Part shown: in pieces, positions 1-11,035 of the stretch
How positions within the stretch are numbered: position 1 is the first letter of the stretch
Layout: each line of letters starts with the position of its first letter
Assembly (NCBI RefSeq): GCF_032884065.1
Contig: NC_088866.1
Location: forward strand, 33,647,519-33,711,518
Direction of reading: 5' to 3'
DNA length: 64,000 nucleotides
DNA from: Artemia franciscana
Lineage: Eukaryota > Arthropoda > Branchiopoda > Anostraca > Artemiidae
The notes under the pieces: generated by a model
Seen by the model: the letters and a program-made list of their open reading frames with translations, nothing else
What the model was told of the DNA's origin: nothing
The model's database searches: none
Translations under genes and position numbers: made by a program

Positions 1-1045
1 ACGGTACAGAACCATACTATATCACTGTGACCACTGTAACTACCAATATTTTAATCTTAGCACGCAGATTTATCTTCTTTTCGTCTATACGTGTTACCAC
101 CTGTGAAGAAAACTCCATCGGCCTTGGAACTTCCATTTTAACATCGTTACTGCACTTACCATCTTTACTGGTCTTTACTGCGCTTACCATCATAAGACTA
201 ACTTGGTAAATGAAGCTGTCCACTTGATCGATATTTTCGTTACCCAACATCATCTCTTCACCCTCACATACCTATTCTAAGCGACTTAGTCTTTTAAACA
301 GCAATTTTCAAACGTATTCTTGCACCCTGAACTCGCAAAGCCCCCATTGCCAGCGTCAAAAAGATCCACATAAATTGGATAGGCCGAAACTCTGCTTAAC
401 TCCTGGTTTAACACAAAACCATCTACCGACCTAATTTCAACATCTACCAAGCACTAATCACTGTAATGCGTTTATCTGGTGTACCCTACAAGAATAGGAC
501 CTTCGGTGAAAACTCTTCTATCAGCTGAATCAAGCACTTGCTTCTAAAATAGCGACGAAGACCACACTGCCTTTCCATAACAAACAAATAAAAAGTAGAA
601 ACAATAGGGAAAATCTTTTCAAGACAGTGGAAATCAGTTCTGTGAATATTTCGGCCCTAAGTCCAAGGGCCGTCTTCAGCACAATACGAGAACAAGAGAG
701 AAAATATGTATATATAAATAAACTTACATTAAATTGTGAGAATTAAAACTAAATAATTTTTTTTATAACTTTTCTAAGAACAGCCCTAGCATCCTTACTT
801 CAACGAAGTTCAACCAGGACTGTCAAAAAGAATGAAGTGAGAATATAAATTCATTCAAACTAAAGAAAACAAAGTGATTAAATGCAATTTCTCAGAGCCA
901 ACCTTGCTTTTTTAGCAGCCTGTCTCAGGCTGCTAAAAAACTGTTATCAAAGAGTAAAAAATTTAGTAAACACATCCTCTCACCTTCCTAAAGCCAGACT
1001 TTTCTTCTCTTAAAACTTTATCTACAGCAGTAGTGAAAGCCCTCT
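1..1045 (-). pseudogene. LINE fragment: C-terminal half of reverse transcriptase ORF
   Basis: In minus-strand reading, 1020-965 gives the AVDKVLREEK-type segment shared with the plus-strand LINE at 63.3 kb. Then 340-260 gives LRVQGARI and KTKSLR, and 253-17 gives GNENIDQVDSFIYQVS and NLRAKIKIL. These are the finger/thumb-side and post-catalytic segments of the window's main LINE family. It is frameshifted and has stops. The stretch 600-960 does not read as LINE and is probably a small insertion. Downstream of the fragment (lower coordinates) it leaves the window. Confidence 0.75.
600..960. other. Non-LINE insert with two perfect hairpins
   Basis: Holds CGGCCCT/AGGGCCG (652-658 with 666-672) and a 15 bp perfect stem 908-922/926-940 with a 3 nt loop and A/T-run arms. 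No ORF. It separates two parts of the LINE fragment. Confidence 0.55.
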
Positions 1046-1199
1046 GTTTTCTGAACACCCATAGGGGGTAAACCCGAAGTTGCTAGCCCCTCAAAACGTT
1101 AATGCGCATACCTATGTCTTGCGCAACACTGTAGTTCACCTGTAATGGCATAGTACACCTATTTCGTAAGGAACATTTTCTAAACGAAGCGTGTGTCAA

Positions 1200-1540
1200 T
1201 TACTTAAAAACCCAAGGGTGTAGGGAAAACCCTCAGAGACCGGCTAAATCTGGATTTATTTGGTTATTAGGTCATAGAGTTTGGGTGTTCCATAATAGAG
1301 TATTTAAAAAACCTTTAGGGACCAGGAAAATTTTGATTTCTTTGGTTAGTACATAATAGTATTTGGGACGTTACATAATAGAGAATGTTCTTTTTCTTAA
1401 AAACCTGCAAGGGCCAGGGCTTATTTACATCATGATTTCTTTGGTTGTTACGTCATTCGGTTTGCTTCCTATATAATACAGAGCGTTAAAAAACTTACGA
1501 GGGCCAGGAAAAAACCTTCAGGGTTACTCTCAATGAAGGC
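1200..1540. repeat. Degenerate tandem repeat, about 4 units of 95 to 110 bp
   Basis: Each unit has the order AAAAACCT..AGGGCCAGG, then TTGATTTCTTTGGTTA, then CATAATAGAG. The GGGCCAGG landmark appears near 1320, 1415 and 1503, with a weaker unit near 1215. No coding potential. Confidence 0.75.
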
Positions 1541-2350
1541 CATGGCCCTTACATCCACCAATATTTTCGTGCTTTACACTTACACAGACATTTCGTATCA
1601 GCAAACAATGAAATTATCCGCCGTGTTTTTTGAGCAGGACCGTTACAGAGACTAGATGTCTATTAATTTTCATGGAACAAATGTTTGTTAGGAAACATAA
1701 GGTGTACCATGGTTTCCGGGAAAACAGAAGCGCCGCATGATCCGCTATTCTTCTAATGGGAATCGAATAATTTTCCGTTGTCCTTGGGGAGGGGTATGAA
1801 AACGGGCACTAGAACGGAAATTCATCAGTCTTGTATGGGATTTTGAACGTACAACTTGATTTTTTTAAATGGATGTCTCAAAGATACCAACAGGTAAACC
1901 TCTATCTACATACCCCTCACCAAAAGGCACATACCCAAATTTGGGCAACTATAATTCTCTATATTGGATAAATACCTAAGAAACCCCTCTCTCCTGCTAT
2001 TGAATGGTTCTCACAGTGATACATGTATCTTATTTTTAACATGTCAAAATATTCTTTACTGTAAGAGCCACGACTCCTATTAAACCGCTTTGAAACGTAT
2101 TCTAGCAGGTGGGTAAAAAAGACAACAGATATTTGCGCTAACCCTTAATGACAACTTCCGATAATTGAGTGAAAGGGTCCATTCTACCAGCTGGTAAATT
2201 TGAATTCTCTCACATTATGAACGTTTCGTAATTTAGAAATATTTTCCTAGTCAAATTGACCGACATATGGTTAAAAAACGGAGATGCAGATGCTTAATCC
2301 AGATTTACATAATTTTGAGGTCGTTTTAGGGATGGAATGGGTAGTATTTT
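1541..2350. other. Unassigned stretch left of the Polinton remnant
   Basis: No ORF or repeat that I can name. It could hold the decayed left end of the Polinton, but I found no matching inverted repeat on its right side. Confidence 0.4.
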
Positions 2351-2351
2351 G

Positions 2352-2405
2352 AATAGGGTGCCACTAAGCCACTAGTGTCACTAATAGGGTGCCACTAAGC
2401 CACTA
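2352..2405. repeat. 31 bp period direct repeat, 2 units
   Basis: The 23 bp word beginning AATAGGGTGCCACTAAGCC is found at 2352-2374 and again at 2383-2405, separated by GTGTCACT. Confidence 0.9.
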
Positions 2406-2413
2406 AGACATAT

Positions 2414-4110
2414 TTGGATGATTTGGTACTTAATGGGGGCGGGGAGGGGCAGTTTCTTAAAGTAGACTTTATCTGTTTAAAGGGGCAATATCCTGTAATA
2501 CTTAATGGAATAGACGTTTATGAGAGGGCAAATCAGCATTTAAATATTGAAGTTTCAGTGTTCCAGTACGATACAGAAAATGAAGATGATAACCTTAAAG
2601 ATAAAAAGCGGGTAAAATATTCCGCAAAGGCTCTGTCCATTGAATCAGTGAAACACTGGGTATGGCTTTTCTAAGATTCTGTCAAAGACCCTAATTAAAT
2701 TCGACATTTCTTTCCTCTCCCCTACATAGTCTTGTTTTTAATGAGGGTAAAAACTATCATAAAAGGAGAACCTGCTAGTATTGTCCAAAGTGCCTGTCTA
2801 GATTCTATACCTCAAGATTCAAAATTAAAACGCCACTTAAGGCACTGTAAGAGTCTTGGGTACCAGTCCGTGGAAACGGTTTCGGGCGACAATGAAATCT
2901 TGCGGTTAAAAATTTTTTAGAATTAGACAGCAAGGCCCAACTCATGGATGTGTACGATTCATCAAACTTGAATCGTGTTAAAGAACATGAAACCATTGCA
3001 GTCTCTTTTGGGTATGCTCAAAGAGACTCGAGTAATACCATGTAATTGGTAGAGGTATTTGAGGCACTGGGTGGGGATGACTGTGTAGGAACAGCTGTGG
3101 TTGCACTTATTAAAACAGCTAATATGTCAATTTCACGGCTCCGCAACGTAAACTATTCAATTATTCTATCACCAGAAGACGAGTTTGCAATTAAAAATAA
3201 AGATATGTGTTGGGTTTGCAAGAAAAAATTTGTTGAAAGTAGTGGGGAAATGTCAGTCCGCGCCATGACCACTTAAGTAATCCAATTTTATCGGTAGGAG
3301 TAACTTTCATGGACTGGCACATAAATCTTGTAATTTAAACGTTAAACAGCAATATTTTATTACCAGCGTTGGCAAGATTGCAGAAAGGTAAAGTTGTAGA
3401 TGACACATCGGTAGATGGTTTTTTTCATATAACATCATACCAAATCATATGAGAAGTAGCTGCTCTTAGATTTCAAAAGGAAAACATATGAAAATAATAA
3501 TAGGTACTTGAATAAAATTGGTTTTTTAAATTCCTATAGTTTCTTCCCCCAGTCCCTATGTATATTGTTTCAAAAAGAGAAAAGCGATTTTAATAGTGCC
3601 CTCCCTCCGCAAAGAGTACTTTCTAGATAATAAAACTTATTATTTATTAACGTTTAGGGCATATACCCGTATGAGTTCTACAACTCCGTCTCGAGGCTAT
3701 GTGAGGAAAACTTGCCGCCCATTGAAGCTTTTAATGATTTACTTCATGATCGACAATGCACCACTGCCGACTATGAATTTACTAAGAAAGTTAGGACCAA
3801 GTAGTAAAATAAGCAATAACAAAATATGTCTGATCACCGACGTGGATAAGCACTTATTCGTAGAGATCCATGTAAGGAGGGTATGTTTTCAACGAGGATC
3901 GTATCCTGGAAACTGATCCGACAGGACAAAGCACCGGTAAAAAGTCAAATGCAGTTTTCCTGGATATGAACTCCCTTTATAGGTCAGCAATGTTTCACTT
4001 ATCTTTGCAGTGTGGGAATTACAAATGGCTGGAAAATTCTTCTGCTCCAAATTTCCCCGACATTTCCACTTTTGACGTTCAAAGGAAATGTCATTGATAA
4101 ACATCAAAGT
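2414..4110 (+). pseudogene. Polinton/Maverick protein-primed DNA polymerase B, N-terminal part, decayed
   Basis: Several overlapping plus-strand frames carry segments typical of Polinton/adintovirus-type family B polymerases in the right order: GQYPVILNGIDVYERAN (near 2485); LKRHLRHC followed by EILRLK (2826-2916); GGDDCVGTAVVALI (3072); the zinc-like CWVCKKKF (3209); a short CNLN segment (near 3330); and VFLDMNSLYRSAM (near 3957), corresponding to the Pol II/A block (DxNxLYxxAM). Stops and frameshifts separate them. The palm motifs after this block, including the YGDTD-type motif, are absent, so the 3' half is deleted. This enzyme replicates the element from a protein primer. Assigned from motif order only. 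Confidence 0.75.
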
Positions 4111-4182
4111 TCACCCCAAGCACCAGCACCACCGAAACAGGAACAAGATTTATCTAGGGTTTCATAAAGTGTTGTTGACCTA

Positions 4183-4425
4183 ATGACTCATTCGTATCCT
4201 GAGCAAAGTAAAAGACACTTGCCTTATCTCGCTGAAAATGGCCATAAGCAGATTGACGACAAAAGTAATGAAGTTCTAATCCACGGCAAGATTTACAATT
4301 TAATTAATTTAATAGATCATATGGTGACAAATCGTAAAAAACTAGAATCATATGATAGTCATTTGCATAAATTTTTAAAGTCATCAAATTTCCAAGAAGT
4401 CCTATTAAGAAAAAACTCGTTTTAA
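4183..4425 (+). pseudogene. Unrecognised 80-residue frame between polymerase and integrase
   Basis: An open frame rich in charged residues (HGKIYNLINLIDHMVTNRKK). It sits where Polintons often carry a small protein of unknown role or the integrase N-terminal domain. No Cys/His zinc pattern (HHCC) is visible, which argues against the latter. Confidence 0.4.
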
Positions 4426-4497
4426 AACGATAAAGGGAATATGGGGAAATATCAAAAGATATTTTTGAACCATTTTCGGAAAGCACGCCAAGCGGGG

Positions 4498-5270
4498 TGA
4501 TGTTTTACTTGCAATCATTGTTTTTAGTCGCTATGCATATGCCATTCCATTGTGTTCAAAGAGAAGCCATGAAGTTGCTAGAGGCCTGGAATCTTATCTT
4601 TGAACAAGATTCTTATAGAAAATTCTAACCGATCGAGGAAGTGAATTTGTTGATCCACATGTAAAAAAGGCTTTATCGAAGTATAATACAATACTATATC
4701 ATAGTAATCGTCCAATAAAGGACACTGAACGATTGATAAGAACAATTCGACTTTTAGTCTCGAGATATTGTACATTAAAAAATACGGTTGTTTTTATTCA
4801 CGATTTAGATAAAATCATGTTGATTTACAATCAACGTCCTCATCGATATCTTCCCAATCTTAGTCCTTTTGAAGTTCATCACAGTAACAATAAACTTGAA
4901 CTTTTTCTTAAACAGCATTCCAGTGAAAAGGTTGTGAAGGAGAAGATATTTAATGCTGGTAAAACAGTTCGAAACAATCGAAAAAGTAATATTTTTGAAA
5001 AAGAGAACTACTTGTTGTCCACACAACTTTTAAAGTGTCAAAAGTCTTAGACATTACACTTGTAACGTAATGTCTAGGTGATATGAAAGATGACGAGATT
5101 CTTGGTGGTTTTCACTAGTATGAATTGCAAAAAGTTAAAACTACTGGAATGTATCAAATTGAAAAGATATTAAAGAGTCGAACTCTCAAGGAAAAGAGGC
5201 AGTTGCTTGTTCGTTGACTAGGATACAACTCTGATTTTGATTCTTCCATTGCCGCTGAAGATGTTCACAA
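4498..5270 (+). pseudogene. Polinton-type integrase with C-terminal chromodomain, decayed
   Basis: A retroviral-like DDE integrase. Visible segments: VFSRYAYAIPLCSKRSHEVA (near 4526), ILTDRGSEFVD holding the second catalytic Asp (near 4620), DTERLIRTIR holding the catalytic Glu, then IYNQRPHRYLPNLSPFEVHH (near 4829). The spacing from Asp to Glu is 31 residues rather than the usual 35. Further on, 5152-5250 reads YQIEKILKSR...KEKRQLLVR then LGYNSDFDS, the pattern of a chromodomain, with the conserved Trp turned into TGA at 5215. The frame is broken near 4605 and again after 5050. Polinton integrases commonly end in a chromodomain thought to steer insertion. Confidence 0.8.
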
Positions 5271-5279
5271 TGCCTAACG

Positions 5280-5806
5280 ATTTTATATGACATTTATGTC
5301 CTATTTTTCTGACCAATTCTATGATAATTTGAAAATAACAAGCAATCTTAGGACAAAACTCTACCACGCCATTAAATACGAAGGGGAAATGACGTTACTC
5401 TTGTTGTTTATATTCCTAAAAATACATATGATATAAAAGTTAAACCTTTTGACTTCTCCGACAAGGGTTTAGTGGCAAACTTTGACTCTGATGGTTACAC
5501 CTTTGCCATCAAAACCTAAGAGGAATACCACAGTATATATGCGCTGTGTCGAGTTATCAACAAAAAAAAGTCGAAAAAAGCGTGGCTTCACATCCAACTA
5601 TCGAACAGAACAGAGGAGAACTTACATTCCCAATCCATTTGAGAATAAAAGAATTTTCCTCAATGAGGATTTACGTGAGGTTCTCGGTTTTAAAAATCGT
5701 ACTATTAAAGTTCGAAAATTTCAGTGGCAAAGATCATGTTATCTATGCAGATTATACATCCGACTTCTCTTTGAACACAATGGAATGGCATATGCATAGC
5801 GACTAA
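5280..5806 (+). pseudogene. Probable Polinton structural (capsid/penton-type) protein, decayed
   Basis: Begins FYMTFMSYFSDQFYDN (5281) and ends IYADYTSDFSLNTMEW (near 5740) in different frames, with NEDLREVLGF (near 5670) between. The layout (N-terminal FYxTLxS, central LGF, C-terminal Y-D-tract) resembles the smaller structural protein of Polintons. Resemblance is by pattern; no catalytic motif to anchor it. At least two frameshifts. Confidence 0.45.
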
Positions 5807-5989
5807 AAACACTGATTGCAAGTAGAAGATACTCGTAGAGACTATTGTAACGCCTTTGAATATCGCCTAGAGTCAAAAGATTTGTTTGGTGGATGTATCC
5901 AGCTAAAAAGTTAAAAAATTAAAAATCGAATATCTACCAAATAAAGAATCTCTTCCTTCACTTAACTCATTTCTAAATCTTTTCCATGC

Positions 5990-7120
5990 AAAAAATGTAA
6001 ATGAGTGTAAAGTGTGGTTACTATGAACAATTTTATCCGTAACAACCGCTCTGAAAACGTACATTTTCAAATTTATTCCAGAGAAGATTATTTCATAGAT
6101 TTGACTCCACATTTATAGATTTATATGTCATTGTGAAAAAATCTAACGATGAAAAAGCAGGTGCAGCCACGTGGTTATCCTATGAAAATTGTGTCGAAAT
6201 TTTTTTTAAACAAATAAGCGTCTGCATAACTGGAACTTTGGTGAGAAGAAGCTATAATCTTTCAAATTATGCAAGTTATATATAATTCACGTTGATGACT
6301 CTAATGGCCTATTAGCTATTGAGAGGTTTGGCTATTTGCTATGAATATAAAACGGACACTGACACTAGCAATATACTTAAAGACGTGACAGGATTTACAC
6401 TTGGTGGGGAAAATTTATCTCAAAGGTTGCCTCCCAACGTTAAGATTGATACAAAGCTACAACTCGCATCGTCCAATTTTATTTTCCGAGAAGTAGCTCG
6501 CACCGAACCGGATACAACAGTCTCTCTCTCCTTGGCAATACTTTATGTACAAAAACATCAGGTTATGAGTTCTGTAGCTTTGGTAATCGAGAAATTAAGA
6601 GCTAGTGGAAATAATATCAAACTGTTCGTTCTTCATACAATCACTAATCAACGACATATTGTTACGGGTACCTAAACCGATTGATACACGTACCTACACC
6701 AATTTGTCATTTACCAATGGCGAAATTCCTTCAAAATTCACTTTGGCCTTTGTAAAAAGTGCCAGTGCCGTTGGTTCATGGACAAATTTTCAACATAAAT
6801 TTGAAATGTTCGAATTTTCATCTCTTGTATGTAAAGTAAATGGCATTCCACTATACAAATTATCCTTTGATGAATCCTAGAGGACCTTATATGAATTGAC
6901 AATGCAATCCCTGGATCGAGATTCAAAATTATTTGAAAACGGTTTAAGCAATAATGTTTGCAAAAGCTCATGGTACCATTGCATTGGACTTTTCCGGTAC
7001 TCCAGCTATGACTATTGTCCGAACGGACACAGTACCTTTAGAGTGTATTTTTTCCAAACCATTGAAGGAGTATAGCATTAATCTCGCTAAATCAATTTGA
7101 AACCTGCTGGGAAATTATTC
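5990..7120 (+). pseudogene. Polinton capsid-type protein (F54H12.2-like family), decayed
   Basis: Segments in order: VHFQIYSREDYFIDLTPHL (6060), matching the family's SGSGEDYIDLANT-type start; FFKQISVCITGTLV (near 6208), matching the FSQVDVSLNG segment; PPNVKIDTKLQLASSNFIF (6435); VSLSLAILYVQKHQVMSSVA (6520); TYTNLSFTNGEIPSKFTLAF (6691); and FEMFEFSSLVCKVNGIPLY (6802). The order fits jelly-roll capsid proteins of Maverick/Polinton elements. Stops and frame changes are frequent, so it is not functional. Confidence 0.6.
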
Positions 7121-7151
7121 CTTATGGTAGTGTTCTATTAGACTTGGCACT

Positions 7152-7273
7152 ATGAACACAAATCAAATAATCAATGTATTCAATTTGGACCACTACATAT
7201 CCAGATACAAATCCTATCATATACCCTCGGATTTCCTGGAGCATAATCAAAGCATTAACAAAGCGATGTCGTA
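7152..7273 (+). pseudogene. Possible start of a Polinton cysteine protease, truncated
   Basis: A 40-codon frame starting MNTNQIINVFNLDHYISRY followed by PSDFL. Adenain-like Polinton proteases often begin MNTxxI..VL..D.YT and then PSD.L. It stops before any catalytic residue. Position after the capsid gene fits, but the evidence is thin. Confidence 0.3.
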
Positions 7274-7401
7274 AATACCAGACTCTCTTATTATTCCAGC
7301 GATTGAAGCGTAGACCGAGTTCTTCCTCCCAAAGCAATTTAAAATCACGACAAGACCAGTCTCTTATAAATAAACTGAAATCACGTTTAGGGATTTTGCA
7401 A

Positions 7402-8065
7402 TTATGCCAGGGTAAGAATTTTCCTATTGATCACATTATAGCGAAAATTGGAAGAGAGGAAACCTGTAGTATGAGAGTCACAAATCTCTCCATGACAGAA
7501 ATTGCAGTCTTTAATTTGCACTGCATATCCTCTATGCAATATCAACGGCTTGCGTAATCTATACTTTTTATTATAGTCATCAACAATAGTACAATTCACA
7601 CAGGATGACTAACTGCTCAATGTATACAAACATAATGGAGATATGTAAAACATTTTTTCGATGTAGACTGTCTCACTTCCAAAACGAAACTGACTCGCGA
7701 TCAGTAAAACGAATGTCTTCTAGGAGCAACACAAAAAGATTGACATCACAAAACTTGTTTAGACAAGATTTCTCGACTTACTTCTTATTGCCTTGCAAAA
7801 TGGCCGTCTAGGTAGTGGTTAAAAGAAAACCCAAAATATCATTTTATTTTCTTTCTATTAACAGGTCAATAAATTGAGTAGATACATCTGAACCACTACG
7901 TAAAAGTTTTATGCAATAGTCCAAAGACGGAGAATAGTTTCTCATTACATCATTAAGCATTTTTGAGAAAATATTCTACTTTGAAGAGGATACATCATCT
8001 AGAATCAAACATTTCTCCAAAGTCGCTAGATTTTGTATGATTTTTTGGTTCTCAAATCCAGTCAT
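7402..8065 (-). pseudogene. Unrecognised minus-strand frames at the right edge of the Polinton remnant
   Basis: One frame, 7599-7402, contains CNFCHGEICDSH (a CxxC...C pattern). Another, 8065-7844, is 73 codons with one in-frame TAG and reads FENQKIIQNLATLEKCLILD and later LDYCIKLLRSG. Neither matches a family I know. They may be Polinton genes on the opposite strand or chance frames. Confidence 0.3.
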
Positions 8066-8314
8066 TTTGAATCCTGACATTCACTACCAATTATAGACTA
8101 ATGATAATTCTTTCTCGTTAGTAACTAACTTACTCCTTTTTTATAGATTGATTCAGATTGATGTCTTCAGTATATTTCACTAATGCATTTAATCCGTCTT
8201 GTAATCTGTGTATATACATTATATGCACCTTTAATGCAAAGCATAACTGTTTTTCCGACTTGAATTTGCTTAATGATATTGCATATCGTGCCTGCATCTC
8301 GTCTCATTCTAGAG

Positions 8315-8717
8315 TTAGCCGGGAACCTTAGACACTATTAAATGGTGATCTTTACTTTTAACATCAATAAAAGCCCTTTTATATACCCTAGTATCTTGTT
8401 TCGATACAGCCAGTTTTTGGTTTACAACAGCATAATCGATAAGGTTAGCTGTCTTACCACCATCATACGGAAGCCACGTAAACTTATGGGTCATTTTACG
8501 ACTAGGCACTGTATTAGTTATAAGTAGATTGTTATATTCACAAATTTGCAGCACATTGTACCCATTACTGTTACATTTTCCTACGCCAAATTTACCTAGG
8601 CTGGGATACTATCCATCCCTATTTCTACCGACCAGGACACTAAAATCTCCTGATAAAAATACCATATTTTTATCCGAAACCCTGTCTGTTTGTTCCTGTA
8701 GTTGTAAGTAAAAACAA
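8315..8717 (-). pseudogene. LINE endonuclease fragment, part 1 (interrupted)
   Basis: Minus-strand reading gives a GDFSVLVGRNRD-like block, [43 protein letters not shown], and DHHLIVSKV. These are the GDFN, TW, IDY and DHH blocks of an AP-endonuclease (EEP fold) of a non-LTR retrotransposon. Degraded by stops. Its upstream part continues at 10613 after a 1.9 kb insertion. Confidence 0.85.
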
Positions 8718-10612
8718 GAGCTAAGAGCTCATATGGCATTTGTGACGGGCCGGAAGAGCCAAGAGCTCATATGGTAAGAGCTCTAGCAAAATTCCAAGAA
8801 TCAATAGATTGATTTAAAAGGAAAATCAGAGGCTTAATGCCGGTCGGGATTTGAAATAAGAGCTCTGAGTCACTATGTCCTTCTAAATATCAAAATTCAT
8901 TAAGAGCCGATCACCCACTCGTAAGTTATAAATACCTCATTTTTTTCTAATTTTTCCTCTCCCTTCAGCCCCCCAGATGGTCGAACCGGGGAAAACGACT
9001 TTATCAAGTCAATTATTGCAGCTCCCTGACACGCCTACCAATTTTCATCGTCCAGCACGTCCAGAAGAACGAAAATCGTCAAAGCACTGAACCCCACCCC
9101 CTAACTCCCCCAAAGAGAGTGAATCCAGTATGGTTACGTCAATCACGTATCTATGACATTTGCTTATTCTACCCGCCAAGTTTCATCCCGATTCCTCCAC
9201 TATAAGCGTTTTTCAAGATTTCCAATTTCCTCCTCCAACTACCCCCAATGGCAGCAGATCAGGTCGGGATTCGAAATAAGAGCTCTGAGATATGAGTTCT
9301 TCCTTCTAAATATAAAATTTAATTAAGATCCGGTCACCCATCCTTAAGTTAAAAATACCTCAATTTTTTAAAATTTTTCCAAATGAACAGCCCCCAGCTC
9401 CTCCAAAGAGAACGGATCCGTTCCGATTATGTCAATCACGTATCTAGAACTTGTGATTATTCTTTCCATCGAGGTTCATCCCAATCTCTCCACTCTAAGC
9501 GTTTTCCAAGATTTCTGTTTCCCCTCCTGCAACCCCCATGCCCCCGAATCCCATTCGAGTCGAAGATGGAGCATCTGAGACATAAGATCCGTCTTTAAAT
9601 CAAGTTTCATTAAGGTCCGATCACCTATCCGTAAGATAAAGATACCCAATTTTCACGTTTTCCAAGAATTCCGGTTTACCCCCCTCCAACACCCCCCCCC
9701 CATGTCACAGGATCTGGTTGGAATTTAAAATAAGAGCCCTGAAGAACAAGATCCTTCTAAATATCAAATTTCATTAAGATCTAATCACCCGTTTGTAAGT
9801 TACAAATACCTCATTTTTTCTAATTTTTTCGAATTATTCCCCTCTCCCCAATTCCACCAAAGAGAGCAGATCCGGTGCGGTTACGTCATTCACGCATCTT
9901 GGACTTGTTTTTATTCTTCCCATCCAGTTTCATCCTGATCTCTCCGCAAGTATTTTCCAATTTCCCCCCCCCAACCCCCCAACTGCCCCCGCCCCTCAAT
10001 GACGCTGGATCCGGTCGGGATTTAAAATAAGAGATCTGAAATACGAGGTCCTTCTAAATATAAAGTTTCATTAAGATCCGATCACTCCTTCGTAAGTTAA
10101 AAATACGTCACTTTTTCTAAAGTTCAGAATTAACCCTCCCCCAACTCTCCCAAATAGAGCGGATTCGTTCCGATTATGTCAATCACGTATCTAGGACTTC
10201 TGCTAATTTTTCCCACCATGTTTCTTCCCGATCCCTCTACTCTAAGCGTTTTCCAAGATTTAAGGTCCCCCCAATGTCACCGGATCCGGTCGTCATCTAA
10301 AATAAGAGCTCTGAGACACGATATCCTTCTAATGTCAAATTTCATTGAGATCCGATCATCCGTTAGTCAGTTAAAAATACCTAATTTTTTCTAATTTTTC
10401 AGAATTAACCCTCCCCCCACTCCCCAGTTGGTCAAATCGGGAAAACTATTTCCAATTTAATCTGGTCCGTCCCTGATATGCCTGCCGAATTCCATCGTCC
10501 TAGCTTACCTGGAAGTGCCTAAAGTAGCAAAACCGGGACAGACGGACAGACAGACAGGCCGACAGAATTTGCGATCGCTACATGTCACTTGGTTAATACC
10601 AAGTGCCATAAA
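8718..10612. mobile_element. 1.9 kb non-autonomous element with internal repeats, inserted in LINE
   Basis: Starts with tandem AAGAGCTCATATGG motifs (8728, 8762). Its body holds about six units (roughly 170 to 420 bp apart) with the order AAGAGCTCTGA, GTCCTTCTAAATAT, TTTCATTAAGATCCGATCACC, AAAATACCTCATTTTTTCTAA, then a C-rich block. It ends with a GACAGACAGACAG run, GCGATCGCTACATGTCA and the stem CACTTGGT/ACCAAGTG (10587-10606). The LINE reads continuously across it (compare 48225-48270). No ORF. The 3' hairpin recalls Helitron-type ends, but no CTRR terminus is present, so the class is open. Confidence 0.7.
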
Positions 10613-10715
10613 CATCTGAGTCATTACTGTCTTTATTAGCTGGCTCTATAGGGGTACATTCCACTACGGATACAATCAGGAATTCAATTTTTAACCTCTA
10701 TATGTAGTTAAAAAA
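10613..10715 (-). pseudogene. LINE endonuclease fragment, part 2
   Basis: CATCTGAGTCATTACTG and the following bases align by eye with the LINE copy at 48250-48300. In minus reading this precedes the LQLQEQTDRV segment at 8710, so it is the other half of the interrupted endonuclease. Confidence 0.6.
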
Positions 10716-11035
10716 AATTTTGAAGGTAGCAGGTGCAAAACTTAAAAAAGAAAAGTAGGTAAAATCCAGGAAAAAATAAGCTAAAGGCAGATGGCACCAA
10801 AAGCCAAAAAAGGTGTATTTTTTCTTTGAATATATGTTTGTCTTCGAGATTCGAAAGATTTTTAGCGACTGAATTTTAGCGGACGAAAAGTATTGGCAAA
10901 TGTAACTTGTTGTTTTTCTTTTTTACTTAATTTCACGGTTCAACGTGGCAAAACTGACGAATATGTTGCACTATCCAAAGAAATTATAATTTAAAAACAA
11001 GAGAAAAAAAATATAGAAAATTATGGTTGTCATGG
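10716..11035. other. AT-rich stretch, nothing recognised
   Basis: No frame, repeat unit or RNA that I can support. Confidence 0.5.

Noticed and set aside
908..940. Rho-independent terminator
   Set aside because: The host is eukaryotic and no gene ends here; kept only as a hairpin.
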